64,000 nucleotides of DNA from Bacteroidales bacterium (GTDB lineage Bacteria; Bacteroidota; Bacteroidia; Bacteroidales; VadinHA17): contig JANTGF010000005.1 in NCBI GenBank assembly GCA_024763075.1, positions 1 to 64,000 on the forward strand. Direction: 5' to 3'. A program made the position numbers and the translations under genes. Position 1 is the first letter of the stretch; each line of letters begins with the position of its first letter. Below are positions 7,684-18,736 of this stretch, piece after piece. The notes under the pieces are model-generated. The model was not told the origin of the DNA. It saw only the letters and a program-made list of their open reading frames with translations, and ran no database searches.

Positions 7684-10600
7684 ATGGGTAATTTTAAAGT
7701 TTATCAGGCTTCAGCAGGATCAGGGAAGACCTATATGCTTGCTTTGCAATATATTTTGCTTCTTTTCAGAAATCCTTCTCTTTACAGGAACATTCTGGCC
7801 GTTACATTTACGAATAAGGCTGCCGGTGAAATGAAAAACCGGATTGTTGAAAAACTTTTTCTTTTACAAACCGGAGATGAATCTTTATATAAGGAGGAAA
7901 TTCAAAAGAAGCTCGGACTTTCTGAATCTGCTATTCAAGAAAGGGCAGGAGAGATACTCCACAGTATATTACATAACTATTCATATTTTTCAGTACAGAC
8001 TATTGACAGCTTTTTTCAAAGGATACTCAGGGCTTTTGCTCTAGAGCTGGGTTTACAATATACCTATGGTTTGCAGCTTGACCTGGATAAGGTGTTAAAT
8101 GCAGCCACAGATGCATTATTACAGGAAGCAGATGATAATAAGGATGTCAGAGACTGGTTGATCCGTTTTGCTACAGCGAAAATTGAAGAAGGAAAAACAT
8201 GGAATGTAAAAGAAGACATTCTCGGGATGGGCAAGCAGATTTTTTCTGAAAAGGTTAAGATGATTATACCTGAAATCAAGGATCTGATGAGAGATAATGA
8301 GTTGAAAGATAAGTACTTGTCAGGACTTGAAAAAGAGAAACGTTCTTTTGAGAATTTTATGACCAAAACAGGAACAGAAGCGGTGCTTGTTTTTAAAAAA
8401 TATTCTTTAACACAAGACTCTTTTTTTCAGGGTAGCAGAGGACCTGCTGCTTATTTCTTTAAACTGGCTCAGGGGGGTGGTTTTGAACCAAATTCTTATG
8501 TCAGAAAAGTGCTGGAGAATCCTGAAAAATGGGTTTCATCAAAAGTTGAAAATCCAGGGCAAATGATACGGATTGCAAGCAGAGAATTGCATCCTCTTTT
8601 GTTGAAGGCTGTGGATTATTTTGATCAGAATTACCGTACTTACCTCACGGCCACCATTATATTACAACAGTTTTACACACTGGGCATTTATGTTGACCTG
8701 GAAGAAAAAATTCAGGAATATACCAGGGAGAAAAATGAGTTCTTAATTTCTGACCTGTCAAACTTTCTGAATGGGATTATAGATCACAATGAAGCCCCGT
8801 TTATTTATGAAAAGACGGGTGCGGTTTACCGGCATTTTTTTCTTGATGAATTTCAGGATACCTCTGTTATTCAGTGGAATAACTTCAAGCCATTGATTTC
8901 CGGCAGCCTTTCTTCCGGAAATATGAATATGGTAGTGGGAGATGTGAAACAATCTATTTACCGCTGGAGAAACAGTGACTGGAAAATCCTTGGAGAACGA
9001 ATTTATAAGGAATTTTCAGCTTTTGAACCTTCCCCGATTCCTCTTGATGGCAACTATCGCTCAAAAGAAAATCTAGTCAGGTTTAATAATACAATTTTTA
9101 CAGAAGGTGCTGCTGTCCTACAGGATTTATTTAATCAGGATTTTGATGGTTCTGGTTTTAGTGAGGCTGAAGTGAATTCCATGAGTGAAAAGATCAGGTT
9201 TGTGTATGAAAATGCAGTTCAGATTCCTTCGCGTCCCATTTACCCGGAGGGAGGACAGGTCAATTGTTCATTTTTTGAAGGTAAGTATTCAGAATGGAAA
9301 AACCCGGTTGATGAGAAATTTCCGGAAGATATTAAACAACTTATAAAAAAAGGGGTGAAGCCTGGAGAAATTGCCATTCTTGTGAGAGACCATAAGGATG
9401 GAAAAAGAGCCGTTGATGCATTGATGAGGTTCAGGAAGGGGGATGAAAATGAAGACGGGATAAATATGGATTTCCCCATAGTTTCCAATGAATCCCTTTA
9501 TCTGAAGAACTCAATACCGGTTCGGTTTTTATTGGCTTTTCTAAGGTATCTGGTTCACCCCGATGATAAATTAAACCTTGCCGGAATGCTACTGGAATTC
9601 AGGAGCATTCATAAATCACCTGTAATTCATGACCTAAAGGGGGAATATACCAGCTTGTTTGATGGTACTGTGGAAAGTGACATCCTTACTGAAGAAATCA
9701 TGAAAGAAATCACTTTCCTTAAAAAACTTTCTTTGCCTGAAATCCTGGAGGGAGCGATCCGAATCTTTAGAATCGGAGAATATTCTGAAGATGTCCCATA
9801 TTTATTGGCCTTTGCAGATGTGGTTTCGGATTATATACGGGACAACCCCGGTGATATTGTTTCCTTTCTCAACTGGTGGGACGAAGAAGGGGAAAAGAAA
9901 TCCCTTCAGACCAATGATGCGGCAGGAGCTTTGCAGGTGATGACTATTCATAAGGCAAAGGGCCTGCAATTTGGCCATGTTTTTTTGCCTTATACCAACT
10001 GGAGTTTTGATCATTCCGGTCAGAATTCTCCTGTTCTTTGGAGCAGTACCAACGGAATGGCTGAGTCTTTCCGACAATTTCCGGTTATACCGGTCAAATA
10101 CTCTAAAAAACTTGCCGAAAGTCATTTTAACAGGGATTACTATATTGAACGCCTGGATTCTTTCATTGATGCAATGAACTTATTATATGTTGCGTTTACA
10201 CGTGCCGAAGACAGTTTGTGGATTTACGGTCCCCGGGCCAAGGCTGAAATAAAAACGGTTTCAGGCTTTCTGGATGAGCTTTTAAATCTGGGTAATACCG
10301 GTCATATAACAGATAAAAAGGCAATTATTGAGAAGCCGGATGATTATTGGAAGGAGAAAGGTGTGAAATGGAATTACGGGGAATACAAAATGCCTGAAGA
10401 AAAGAAAGAAGACCAGCAGGATAAGCTTTTATTGAAGAAATTCCGGGGATGGCCCGGTTTTGAAAGAATGCGTTTGAAATTTCAGGGAGAGGATTACTTC
10501 AGCGATGAAAGGATGCAAAAAATCAAACGGGGAACCGTGTTGCATGAATTGTTTGAAATGATCCGTATCAGGGAGGACATTGAACAGGCAGTTGTTTCAT

Positions 10601-10944
10601 TAAATGAGCAGGGGAAAATCGGTGCAGATGAAAAGAAAGAACTGGAAGAATATGTAAAAAGACTGATATCTGATCCGAATGTGTCTCCCTGGTATAGTGG
10701 AGACTGGGATGTGAAAAGAGAAGCGGCAATCATCCTGAACTCAGGGAAAGTACGTCGTCCTGATAGGGTTATGATAAAAGGAAACCAGACTCTTGTGGTA
10801 GATTATAAATTTGGCGGAGTGAAAAAAGAAGCTTATAAAATACAAATGAAGGCTTATATGAAGGATCTAAAACAAATGGGATACGAAAATATTCAGGGAT
10901 TTTTATGGTATGTGGAACTAAATGAGGTAGATGGAGTAATCTGA
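7684..10944 (+). CDS. UvrD/Rep-family helicase-nuclease, AddA/RecB-like
   Basis: Walker A ASAGSGKT; AVTFTNKAAGEMKNRI; VMTIHKAKGLQFGHVFLP; LLYVAFTRAED; C-terminal nuclease motif LVVDYKFG. Confidence 0.9.
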   Translation: MGNFKVYQASAGSGKTYMLALQYILLLFRNPSLYRNILAVTFTNKAAGEMKNRIVEKLFLLQTGDESLYKEEIQKKLGLSESAIQERAGEILHSILHNYSYFSVQTIDSFFQRILRAFALELGLQYTYGLQLDLDKVLNAATDALLQEADDNKDVRDWLIRFATAKIEEGKTWNVKEDILGMGKQIFSEKVKMIIPEIKDLMRDNELKDKYLSGLEKEKRSFENFMTKTGTEAVLVFKKYSLTQDSFFQGSRGPAAYFFKLAQGGGFEPNSYVRKVLENPEKWVSSKVENPGQMIRIASRELHPLLLKAVDYFDQNYRTYLTATIILQQFYTLGIYVDLEEKIQEYTREKNEFLISDLSNFLNGIIDHNEAPFIYEKTGAVYRHFFLDEFQDTSVIQWNNFKPLISGSLSSGNMNMVVGDVKQSIYRWRNSDWKILGERIYKEFSAFEPSPIPLDGNYRSKENLVRFNNTIFTEGAAVLQDLFNQDFDGSGFSEAEVNSMSEKIRFVYENAVQIPSRPIYPEGGQVNCSFFEGKYSEWKNPVDEKFPEDIKQLIKKGVKPGEIAILVRDHKDGKRAVDALMRFRKGDENEDGINMDFPIVSNESLYLKNSIPVRFLLAFLRYLVHPDDKLNLAGMLLEFRSIHKSPVIHDLKGEYTSLFDGTVESDILTEEIMKEITFLKKLSLPEILEGAIRIFRIGEYSEDVPYLLAFADVVSDYIRDNPGDIVSFLNWWDEEGEKKSLQTNDAAGALQVMTIHKAKGLQFGHVFLPYTNWSFDHSGQNSPVLWSSTNGMAESFRQFPVIPVKYSKKLAESHFNRDYYIERLDSFIDAMNLLYVAFTRAEDSLWIYGPRAKAEIKTVSGFLDELLNLGNTGHITDKKAIIEKPDDYWKEKGVKWNYGEYKMPEEKKEDQQDKLLLKKFRGWPGFERMRLKFQGEDYFSDERMQKIKRGTVLHELFEMIRIREDIEQAVVSLNEQGKIGADEKKELEEYVKRLISDPNVSPWYSGDWDVKREAAIILNSGKVRRPDRVMIKGNQTLVVDYKFGGVKKEAYKIQMKAYMKDLKQMGYENIQGFLWYVELNEVDGVI

Positions 10945-11099
10945 GATAATGTATTGTAGGAATAAGTGTTTGAATGAAAAATACTGATTTCACGATAGCT
11001 TTTGCAATTAATAAATTGTTTATAACAACAAAAAAACATTTCAGCAAGAATATGACACAATTATTGAGAAGTATGGATTTCAGGTTTTCAAAGATTAAT

Positions 11100-11150
11100 G
11101 GCTAAAGCCTTGTTAGTTGCAGAAGCTGTCTTCACCGTGCTAAAGCACGG
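11100..11150. repeat. REP-like doublet of palindromes with shared TAAA loop
   Basis: GGC-TAAA-GCC with GG/CC edges (11100-11109) and CCGTGC-TAAA-GCACGG (11135-11150). Confidence 0.6.
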
Positions 11151-11204
11151 AGGATTAATACTTTTTTATTACGCTACTTTCAAGTTATATAAGAGGAATT
11201 TGAT

Positions 11205-12170
11205 ATGACATCAACCGGATATCCATGGGGGCATAATCGCAGGTTTAATACCTATGCCGATTATTTTAAGAGAAGGTTTGGCGAACGGGTGCAGAAAGTC
11301 TCCGTTGATGCTGGCTTTACCTGTCCGAATCGGGATGGAGCATTGGGAACAGGAGGTTGTACATATTGCAATAATAATGCTTTCAATCCTTCTTATTGCG
11401 AGCCGGAAAAACCAGTAAGGCAACAAATAGAGGAGGGGATCGCATTTCATAAAGTACGGTACCGGAGGGCAAAAAAGTACCTGGCATATTTCCAGGCTTA
11501 TTCTAATACCTATGCAGATCTTGATTATCTTAAAAAAATATATAATCAAGCGCTGGAAGTTCCGGGTGTAGTTGGACTTGTAATCGGTACACGGCCGGAT
11601 TGTGTGGATGACAAGAAACTGGATTATTTTGCCACTCTGGCGGAAAAGGTTTACCTGATCATTGAGTATGGAATTGAATCCTGTTATAACAGCACCCTGG
11701 AGAGGATAAACCGGAAGCACAGCTTTGAACAGAGTGTGGAAGCAATACAAAATACCGCTAAGCGGGGTATAAAAACCGGAGGCCATTTAATATTCGGTCT
11801 TCCCGGTGAGACCAGAGAGGAGATGTTGCAGGAAGCGGAAATAATTTCTGCATTGCCTTTGGATAATATAAAGTTTCATCAGTTACAGATAATTACAGGA
11901 ACAAAGATGGCGAAAGACTATGCCTCAAATCCCGGTGAATTCAATCTCTTTAAATGGGAAGAATACCGGGAGTTTATGATAGATTTTCTGGAAAGGCTGA
12001 ATCCTGGTTTTGTGGTGGAGCGGATTACAGGTGAGGCCCCTCCGCGATTTCTGGCCGGACCAAGGTGGGGTCTTAAACGAACCGATCAGATCCTGAATTT
12101 GTTTGAACAGCGCCTTGAGGAAAGAAATACCTGGCAGGGAAGATTGTATAATTTAAAGGGGAACGGGTAA
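11205..12170 (+). CDS. Radical SAM protein, TIGR01212/YhcC family
   Basis: [29 protein letters not shown] (CxxxxxxxxCxxC type cluster), GYGIESC-like and [15 protein letters not shown] motifs. Confidence 0.87.
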   Translation: MTSTGYPWGHNRRFNTYADYFKRRFGERVQKVSVDAGFTCPNRDGALGTGGCTYCNNNAFNPSYCEPEKPVRQQIEEGIAFHKVRYRRAKKYLAYFQAYSNTYADLDYLKKIYNQALEVPGVVGLVIGTRPDCVDDKKLDYFATLAEKVYLIIEYGIESCYNSTLERINRKHSFEQSVEAIQNTAKRGIKTGGHLIFGLPGETREEMLQEAEIISALPLDNIKFHQLQIITGTKMAKDYASNPGEFNLFKWEEYREFMIDFLERLNPGFVVERITGEAPPRFLAGPRWGLKRTDQILNLFEQRLEERNTWQGRLYNLKGNG

Positions 12171-12210
12171 CCCGGAATTTTCAGAGTGAACCTGGCCTGT
12201 ATATAATAAA

Positions 12211-15057
12211 TTGAATATGAAAACTTTCTTAGAAGAAACATCGGAGCAAATATTTTTGAAGGAAGGCGAATGGCTGAATGAATGTTGCCTGGTTTTCCCT
12301 GGCAGAAGGGCCGCCCTGTTTTTTACAAAATATCTTTCCGAACATCTTGAAAAACCTGTCTGGTCACCTTCTTTTCTTACCATTTCAGACTTGCTTGTTC
12401 AGTTTACCGGATATCGCCTTTCCGATCCGTTCCGTTTGGTTTTTATGTTGTATCAGGTTTATAAGAAAGTAGTCAGAGATCATACCGGTTTTGATGATTT
12501 TTATTCTTTTGGAGAAGTCCTTATCAATGATTTTAATGATATTGACAAGAACCTGGTGGATGCGGAAAATCTTTTCAGGAATCTTACTTCCCTGAAATCT
12601 TTTGATGAAAATTTTGATTATCTGACAGAAGAGCAAATTGCCTTTATCCAAACGTTTTGGGAGCATTTTCGGGCAGAGGATAAATCAGAAGAAAAAGAAA
12701 TATTTCTGGGAATATGGGAGAAACTATGGCCTTTATACACTCATTTTACTGAAGAACTTGAAAGCTCCAAATTGGTGTATGAAGGGATGATGTACAGAAA
12801 AGTTTCAGGAATGATGGATGCAGGAGAGCTGCCTGATCCTCCCTGTCGTAAGATTTACTTTATTGGATTCAATGCCCTGACCAGAAGTGAGAAACAGTTG
12901 TTTGGTTATCTGAAGAATTCAGGTATTGCCGAATTCTTCTGGGATTATGATGTGTCATATGTCTTTGACAGGGAAAATGAAGCCGGATTTTTTCTCAGGG
13001 AAAACCTGCTGGAGTACCCGGAGCCTTCGGGACGGACTGAACCTGAATTTTTATTGAAGGAAGAGAAGGATATTGAAATCATTTCTGCGCCTACCGATCC
13101 AGGGCAGGTGAAGCTGATGAGCCTTTTACTTTCTGAAATAAAATCACAGGGCTGGTATAGGGAAAATAATACAGCAGTTGTACTGGCAGATGAGCATTTG
13201 CTAAGCCAGGTGATGCATTCCATTCCGGAAGAATTTGAGGATATCAATATAACCATGGGATATCCTGTGAAAGATACTCCTGCTTTTAGTCTGGTCGAGT
13301 CCTTGCTGGAACTTCAGAGTAATTGTAAGATCAGGGATAAAACGGTTCTTTTTTATTATAAAGATGTTCTCAGAGTGACAGAGCATCAGTATATGAAATT
13401 TCTGAATCTGCCGGTATTGGATGAAATAAAAAATACCATGATGTCCGGAAATCATATTTATATGAATTTCGATTCATTCACAGAAGGGAAGCTTATTAAA
13501 CATATATTTAAAAAGGTAAGCGGTCCGGTTGAAGTATCCGATTACTTAAAGGAAATCATTTATGATCTATTTCCTGGCAGTTCACCTGAAGAAACGGAAA
13601 CCGGTTTGATGGATTTGCAGAAGGAATATTTGTATTATGTTTATCTTGCTATTAATCGTTTTAGGGATCTGCTGGCTGAACTTGAGCCAGAGATGCAGGT
13701 GTCAACTTATTTAAAGATATTCAGAAAGCTGGTGCGGAGTTTAAACATTCCGTTTAGCGGTGAGCCTTTGAAAGGGCTACAGGTTATGGGTGTACTGGAA
13801 ACCCGTGCGCTGGATTTTGAGAATATCATAGTATTATCTATGAATGAGGGGGTTTTCCCTTCCTCCGGTATCATTCACTCTGTTATTCCTTTTAACCTGA
13901 GACGTGGATTCGGCTTGCCTGTTTTTGAGCATCAGGACAGAATATTTGCCTATTATTTTTACAGACTTATCCAGCGTTCAAAGAGAATCAGGTTTGTTTA
14001 TAACACCAAGACCGAAGGCATAAAAACAGGGGAAATGAGCCGCTTTCTTTCTCAAATAAGGTGTCTTTTAAATTTACCCCTTAAAGAGAGGAATCTTTCT
14101 ATTATAGTTGGCCAGCAGGGTCAGAGGGAAATCCGGATTGAAAAAACTGATACTGAATTAAATAAACTCAGAAAATATTTTTTACCCGGGGATGCCTATC
14201 TTTCTCCAACGGCCCTGAATACTTATCTGGATTGCAGTCTTAAATTCTATTTCAGATATGTGGCAGGACTGAAGGAGCCCGAGGAGGTTGCCGAGGAAAT
14301 AGATCCGCTGGTTTTTGGAAATTTACTGCATCTTACGATGTACAATTTATATAAGGATTTTCAACATAAGACAATACAGGCTTCAGAATTTGAGAAAATT
14401 TTGAAAGACGGGAAAAGAATCCGGCTGGCAATTGACAATTCCATTCGGGAAGGATGGCTGGTAAAAGAATCCCGGGGAGCCATTGAAGGGAAGTTTTTGA
14501 TAGCCAGGGAAGTATTGCTGAAGTATGTAAAGCAGATCCTGAGAACAGATATGAAACAGACTCCTGTTTTTATGGGTGATTTGGAAAACCAGTTTCTGCG
14601 TAAAATAAAAAGTTCTCTTAATGAGGGGGAGATAGAAGTAAGAGTTGGTGGAAAAATAGACAGAACAGACCGGGTGAATAATGTGACCCGGATCATTGAT
14701 TACAAAACCGGGACGGTTGATAAGAAGGTAAAAAGTATAAGTGATTTATTTGAAAAAGAGATAAAAAAACGGAACAATCCTGCTTTTCAGACATTACTGT
14801 ACTGTTGGTTGTATAATAAGAACGGAAGTGTCGTGAAACCAGCTTTGTATGATATTAAAGGAATGGCAGATGATCATTTTTCTCCTTTTTTTATTCTGGA
14901 AAAAAATGATCTTGTTTATCAGGAGGTAATAGTTGAATTTGAGAATAATCTTAAACGATTGATCGGAGAAATCTATGACCGGAATTTCCCGTTCATTCAG
15001 GTGGAGAATCCGGAACTCTGCAAAAATTGTCCGTATGCGGGTTTATGTTTGAAATGA
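12211..15057 (+). CDS. PD-(D/E)XK nuclease family protein, AddB-like
   Basis: CLVFPGRRAALFFTKYL N-terminus, VRVGGKIDRTD...RIIDYKTG nuclease motif, C-terminal CKNCPYAGLC plus YLDCSLKFYFRY Fe-S cysteines. Confidence 0.85.
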   Translation: MNMKTFLEETSEQIFLKEGEWLNECCLVFPGRRAALFFTKYLSEHLEKPVWSPSFLTISDLLVQFTGYRLSDPFRLVFMLYQVYKKVVRDHTGFDDFYSFGEVLINDFNDIDKNLVDAENLFRNLTSLKSFDENFDYLTEEQIAFIQTFWEHFRAEDKSEEKEIFLGIWEKLWPLYTHFTEELESSKLVYEGMMYRKVSGMMDAGELPDPPCRKIYFIGFNALTRSEKQLFGYLKNSGIAEFFWDYDVSYVFDRENEAGFFLRENLLEYPEPSGRTEPEFLLKEEKDIEIISAPTDPGQVKLMSLLLSEIKSQGWYRENNTAVVLADEHLLSQVMHSIPEEFEDINITMGYPVKDTPAFSLVESLLELQSNCKIRDKTVLFYYKDVLRVTEHQYMKFLNLPVLDEIKNTMMSGNHIYMNFDSFTEGKLIKHIFKKVSGPVEVSDYLKEIIYDLFPGSSPEETETGLMDLQKEYLYYVYLAINRFRDLLAELEPEMQVSTYLKIFRKLVRSLNIPFSGEPLKGLQVMGVLETRALDFENIIVLSMNEGVFPSSGIIHSVIPFNLRRGFGLPVFEHQDRIFAYYFYRLIQRSKRIRFVYNTKTEGIKTGEMSRFLSQIRCLLNLPLKERNLSIIVGQQGQREIRIEKTDTELNKLRKYFLPGDAYLSPTALNTYLDCSLKFYFRYVAGLKEPEEVAEEIDPLVFGNLLHLTMYNLYKDFQHKTIQASEFEKILKDGKRIRLAIDNSIREGWLVKESRGAIEGKFLIAREVLLKYVKQILRTDMKQTPVFMGDLENQFLRKIKSSLNEGEIEVRVGGKIDRTDRVNNVTRIIDYKTGTVDKKVKSISDLFEKEIKKRNNPAFQTLLYCWLYNKNGSVVKPALYDIKGMADDHFSPFFILEKNDLVYQEVIVEFENNLKRLIGEIYDRNFPFIQVENPELCKNCPYAGLCLK

Positions 15058-15067
15058 TTAATGCGGG

Positions 15068-15652
15068 TTAGAGTTTTACGGAAAGTCCGAAATTAAGAAC
15101 TCCTTTATATCCATATCCGATTTCCACAAATCCACCAATATTTTGCCCAAAACGAAAGCCCAAAGCATTTACCTGAAATCCGAACAGACCCGTACTTTCG
15201 GAATCTTTTTCTCCTTCAATGGGTGTGTAATAACCATTTCCCTGAATATAACCCAGGCTCAGCGTGGAATACATCTGAAAAGCCGGCTTATTTATATAAC
15301 TGAAATTGCTGTTAGCCGAAAGGGTAAAGTATTCCCGTTTTAAGTTTCCCAGAACTTCATCCTGGTTATTTACTTCTTCATTAATTCTTTGGTAAGCTGC
15401 ATCAATTCCCAGATGAATGCCTTTGGTCAGATGGTACCGGTATCCCAGATAAAAAGTACCGCTTCCGTTCTGATAAATTGTGTTTACATATCCAACAGTT
15501 GCCAGGGTTACGGCAAGATTCACCGTTATTTCCTTTAATGTCTGATGACTGACTATGCCATATCCGGCAACGATTTCGTGTTTTTTGTTTTGGGCAAATG
15601 TTGCGGAATGAATAAGGCTGAGTAAAACAAGCCCGGAGATTAATTTTTTCAT
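15068..15652 (-). CDS. Outer membrane beta-barrel-like secreted protein
   Basis: Signal peptide; alternating aromatic/hydrophobic strands; GYGYKGVLNFGLSVKL C-terminus. Confidence 0.6.
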   Translation of the reverse strand: MKKLISGLVLLSLIHSATFAQNKKHEIVAGYGIVSHQTLKEITVNLAVTLATVGYVNTIYQNGSGTFYLGYRYHLTKGIHLGIDAAYQRINEEVNNQDEVLGNLKREYFTLSANSNFSYINKPAFQMYSTLSLGYIQGNGYYTPIEGEKDSESTGLFGFQVNALGFRFGQNIGGFVEIGYGYKGVLNFGLSVKL

Positions 15653-15842
15653 GATTCAATAGTTACTAAAAAAAAGATATTATTGGTCTCTTTTACAATA
15701 TAATACGGTATTTATTGAAATGGGGTTACAATTCCAGCCAAAACAACTATTTTTTAGAAGACAATTAGTTTAAGTGGTAGTTTGATCCCTTATTACTATA
15801 AATGGCAGGCAAAGGCAGAAATGTGAGGAAGCTGTTACCGGA

Positions 15843-16532
15843 TCATTCATCAGGATCTTCATCCAGAAGTTCCGGTCTGAGGTTTTTTGTTCTTTCCAGT
15901 GATTGTTCGAACCGCCATTTTTCAATTTTTTCAAAATTCCCGGATCTCAAGATTTCAGGAACCCTCCATCCCTTAAAGGTTTCCGGGCGGGTATAAACAG
16001 GTGGAGCAAGAAGATTGTCCTGAAAGGAATCTGTTAAAGCGGAAGTTTCATCAGAGATTACACCTGGAATAAGCCGGATAATGGCATCGGAAATAACCGC
16101 TGCTGCTAATTCTCCACCGGAAAGAACATAATTGCCAATGGATATTTCACGGGTAATGAGGTGCTCCCGGATTCTGTGGTCCACTCCTTTGTAATGGCCA
16201 CAAAGGATAATCAGATTCTGGTAGGTAGACAGTTCATTTGCTGTATTCTGGTTGAATAAAGTTCCGTCCGGGGAAGTATAAATGATTTCATCGTAGTCTC
16301 TTTCCTGCTTTAAGTTTTCTATTGCCTTGTAAACCGGTTCAATTTTCATGACCATACCGGCGCCACCCCCAAAAGCATAATCATCCACACTTTTGTATTT
16401 ATCTGTGGCATAGTCCCTTAGGTTGTGTATAATAATCTCTGCCAGCCCCTTGTCTATTGCCCTTTTAACAATGGAGTGCGAAAGCGGGCTTTGAATTAAT
16501 TCAGGTTGTACGGTAATAATATCTATTCTCAT
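15843..16532 (-). CDS. trmD: tRNA (guanine-N1)-methyltransferase
   Basis: [70 protein letters not shown]; start trimmed from 16625 to ATG at 16532. Confidence 0.94.
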   Translation of the reverse strand: MRIDIITVQPELIQSPLSHSIVKRAIDKGLAEIIIHNLRDYATDKYKSVDDYAFGGGAGMVMKIEPVYKAIENLKQERDYDEIIYTSPDGTLFNQNTANELSTYQNLIILCGHYKGVDHRIREHLITREISIGNYVLSGGELAAAVISDAIIRLIPGVISDETSALTDSFQDNLLAPPVYTRPETFKGWRVPEILRSGNFEKIEKWRFEQSLERTKNLRPELLDEDPDE

Positions 16533-16548
16533 TTTAGATGTAAAGTTC

Positions 16549-17439
16549 TTAGTAAGAAGGAAGAGGCAATTCTTTTTTGAAAGACATATGCTGCCGGATT
16601 TCGTCACCAAGGAAATATTTGTCAATTAACAGATATCTGGCCAGTCTTGCAGGTAACTTTATGGAAATTTCGAAAAAATCTGAACTTCCGGTTTTAACAT
16701 ATTCGGATAGTTCTTTGTCAACATCCCTGAAGTAACGTGTGAAATAATACCTCTCTCCTCCATTTATCCATTTTAGAACCGCTTCAACCGGACTGCCATC
16801 CGGATTATAGATTTGAAAAATATCTCCTTTTTTCATGATCGCAACCCTGTACAGGGTATCAGAGAATCTTTTTTCCAAAAGAGCTCCCTGCTGGTATGCC
16901 GAACTGACAATATGAACCGCCCATAATCCTTCAATGGGGTCGAGTGACCCTGAATTATTCGTGAAATATTCTTTAAAAGATTCCACGGATTTAAATCCGG
17001 AAGAATCAGGAACAGGCCTTATTTGTCCGTTATTAATTTTAACTCCGTAAAAGTTGAATCCGTCCCTGGCTTTCTCAATGATATTTATTTTACGGATATC
17101 TTTATTAAGGTATGGAAACCATATCTGAAAATCATGATGGTCATTAAATGAACCGACTTTTTGCATTTTAGGGCATACTCTAATATTCTTTGCAACGATC
17201 ATATACAGCCGGGTGTCTGTTCCTGCAGGATTAATATTGAATGATTTTTCGGCGCATATCCATGCCTCATAATCAGCTCTGTAATAGAAATCAATAATGG
17301 TAAACTGATCCGTAATTTCAATCTTTTTAATTAAAAGATTCATTTCATCCTGTCGTTTGATTTCCGGAAAAAGGGTTACCTGCCCCTGTAATGAGAAGGT
17401 GAAAAATAGGGTGTAAATAAGGAATGAAAACTTTTTCAT
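16549..17439 (-). CDS. Secreted protein of unknown function
   Basis: Signal peptide [20 protein letters not shown]; no recognised family. Confidence 0.6.
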   Translation of the reverse strand: MKKFSFLIYTLFFTFSLQGQVTLFPEIKRQDEMNLLIKKIEITDQFTIIDFYYRADYEAWICAEKSFNINPAGTDTRLYMIVAKNIRVCPKMQKVGSFNDHHDFQIWFPYLNKDIRKINIIEKARDGFNFYGVKINNGQIRPVPDSSGFKSVESFKEYFTNNSGSLDPIEGLWAVHIVSSAYQQGALLEKRFSDTLYRVAIMKKGDIFQIYNPDGSPVEAVLKWINGGERYYFTRYFRDVDKELSEYVKTGSSDFFEISIKLPARLARYLLIDKYFLGDEIRQHMSFKKELPLPSY

Positions 17440-17526
17440 AATATTAACCGGAATGGATTTCTAAAGTTAAATTGAAAAAACCATATCAGAAAACAAATAT
17501 GAAACAATTTTCATAATAAAAAAAGA

Positions 17527-17554
17527 AGCCATCAGCTGGCAGGCTGATGGCTTT
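17527..17554 (-). terminator. Intrinsic terminator for the 17581-18051 gene
   Basis: AAGCCATCAGC-tggcag-GCTGATGGCTT perfect 11-bp stem with A/T tracts on both sides. Confidence 0.85.
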
Positions 17555-17580
17555 TAATATACTATTCCGTAAATGAGATT

Positions 17581-18051
17581 TTACAAACCCTCATCTCCAA
17601 CAAAAGGTAAAGCTTCCATAATCTCATATCTGACGGCTGTTTGAACATATTGTTCAATCTCCACAAATCTTGTGGCAACCATTGCATTCGTAGCTTTTTT
17701 CACCTGCTTGTAATATTTCATTTTTAGAGCCAGCATCTTTTTTCTGTATTGAAATACTTTCCTGACAAATTCATCTGCCTGTTCATCGGTCATATTTTCA
17801 AAGTTCTCAGCATATTCTTTTAAGAAAGCGATTCTGCCATCCTGTAACTTTCCTGCTTCGGTCTCAAATTTATTATACAAAGGCCAGAAAGCTACCGCTT
17901 GTTCATCAGAAAGGTTCATGTTTGCTTCAAACAAGGCTTTTTTCGATAATTTAAAATAGGATTTTACCAATTCTTCCTCAGAATTTGAGGTTTGTCCAAA
18001 AGCCTGAAAGCCAATAAAAGCAATAAAAGCAAATAAAATTAATCTTTTCAT
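17581..18051 (-). CDS. Secreted helical protein (Spy/periplasmic-like)
   Basis: ATG at 18051 gives signal peptide MKRLILFAFIAFIGFQAFGQ; LSDEQAVAFWPLYNKFETE; upstream part of the ORF overlaps the neighbouring gene and is unlikely to be coding. Confidence 0.65.
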   Translation of the reverse strand: MKRLILFAFIAFIGFQAFGQTSNSEEELVKSYFKLSKKALFEANMNLSDEQAVAFWPLYNKFETEAGKLQDGRIAFLKEYAENFENMTDEQADEFVRKVFQYRKKMLALKMKYYKQVKKATNAMVATRFVEIEQYVQTAVRYEIMEALPFVGDEGL

Positions 18052-18088
18052 AGTAAAAGTTATAAAGTTAATAAATGAATAATAAAAG

Positions 18089-18715
18089 TTAAAAACGAAT
18101 AATGATACCTCCTGTAAAATCTCCCTGTACAAATGTAGTGGAAGCATAAGCGCTGCCTCCGCAACCACCTGTTCCGCAACCAATTCCCAATCCTCCGAAT
18201 TGCATTGGCATGAGTAGTCTGGCTTGCAGGCGAATGCCAAAATGTTCGGTAGGGAAAATTTTAACACCACCTCCTAATGTTATTGAGAAATTGGTGGATG
18301 AACTGTAACCTCCATCCCGTGGAGTAAAAACGGTCATTCCCAGTGTGCCAACTAAAAAAGGGATAAAAGCATCATTGTTTATTTCAAATTCCCGTAAGGA
18401 ACCAATTTGGATATAATCAACGATCAAAGTCCGGATAATCTTTTCGTAATCCGTATAGGATTTTTGCATTACACTAGTCGTCAGTCTGCTGTAGCCCAAT
18501 TCGAGCTGTGTTTCCGAAGCAAGATTAACATCTGCCATGATCCCCCAATTCTGGCCATCCTCAATTTTTAAATAGCCCTGATAATAATTAATTTTACCCC
18601 CCAGCATAAAGCCGGTATAAGGAGAGATTTCAAATCTTTGGGCAGATGTTTTGTATGGGATCAATAGCAGTAATAAGATTCCAATGGTTCCTATGAACCG
18701 GAGTTGTTTTTTCAT
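18089..18715 (-). CDS. Outer membrane beta-barrel protein
   Basis: Signal peptide, FEISPYTGFMLGGKINYY, terminal strand FTGGIIIRF. Confidence 0.7.
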   Translation of the reverse strand: MKKQLRFIGTIGILLLLLIPYKTSAQRFEISPYTGFMLGGKINYYQGYLKIEDGQNWGIMADVNLASETQLELGYSRLTTSVMQKSYTDYEKIIRTLIVDYIQIGSLREFEINNDAFIPFLVGTLGMTVFTPRDGGYSSSTNFSITLGGGVKIFPTEHFGIRLQARLLMPMQFGGLGIGCGTGGCGGSAYASTTFVQGDFTGGIIIRF

Positions 18716-18736
18716 AAAATGTTATTTTAAAAAAGT

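Noticed and set aside
16533-16625. N-terminal extension of the trmD ORF
   Set aside because: Overlaps the upstream gene; canonical TrmD start [12 protein letters not shown] is at 16532.
18052-18270. N-terminal extension of the 17581-18270 ORF
   Set aside because: Overlaps the end of the neighbouring barrel gene and precedes a clear signal peptide starting at 18051.
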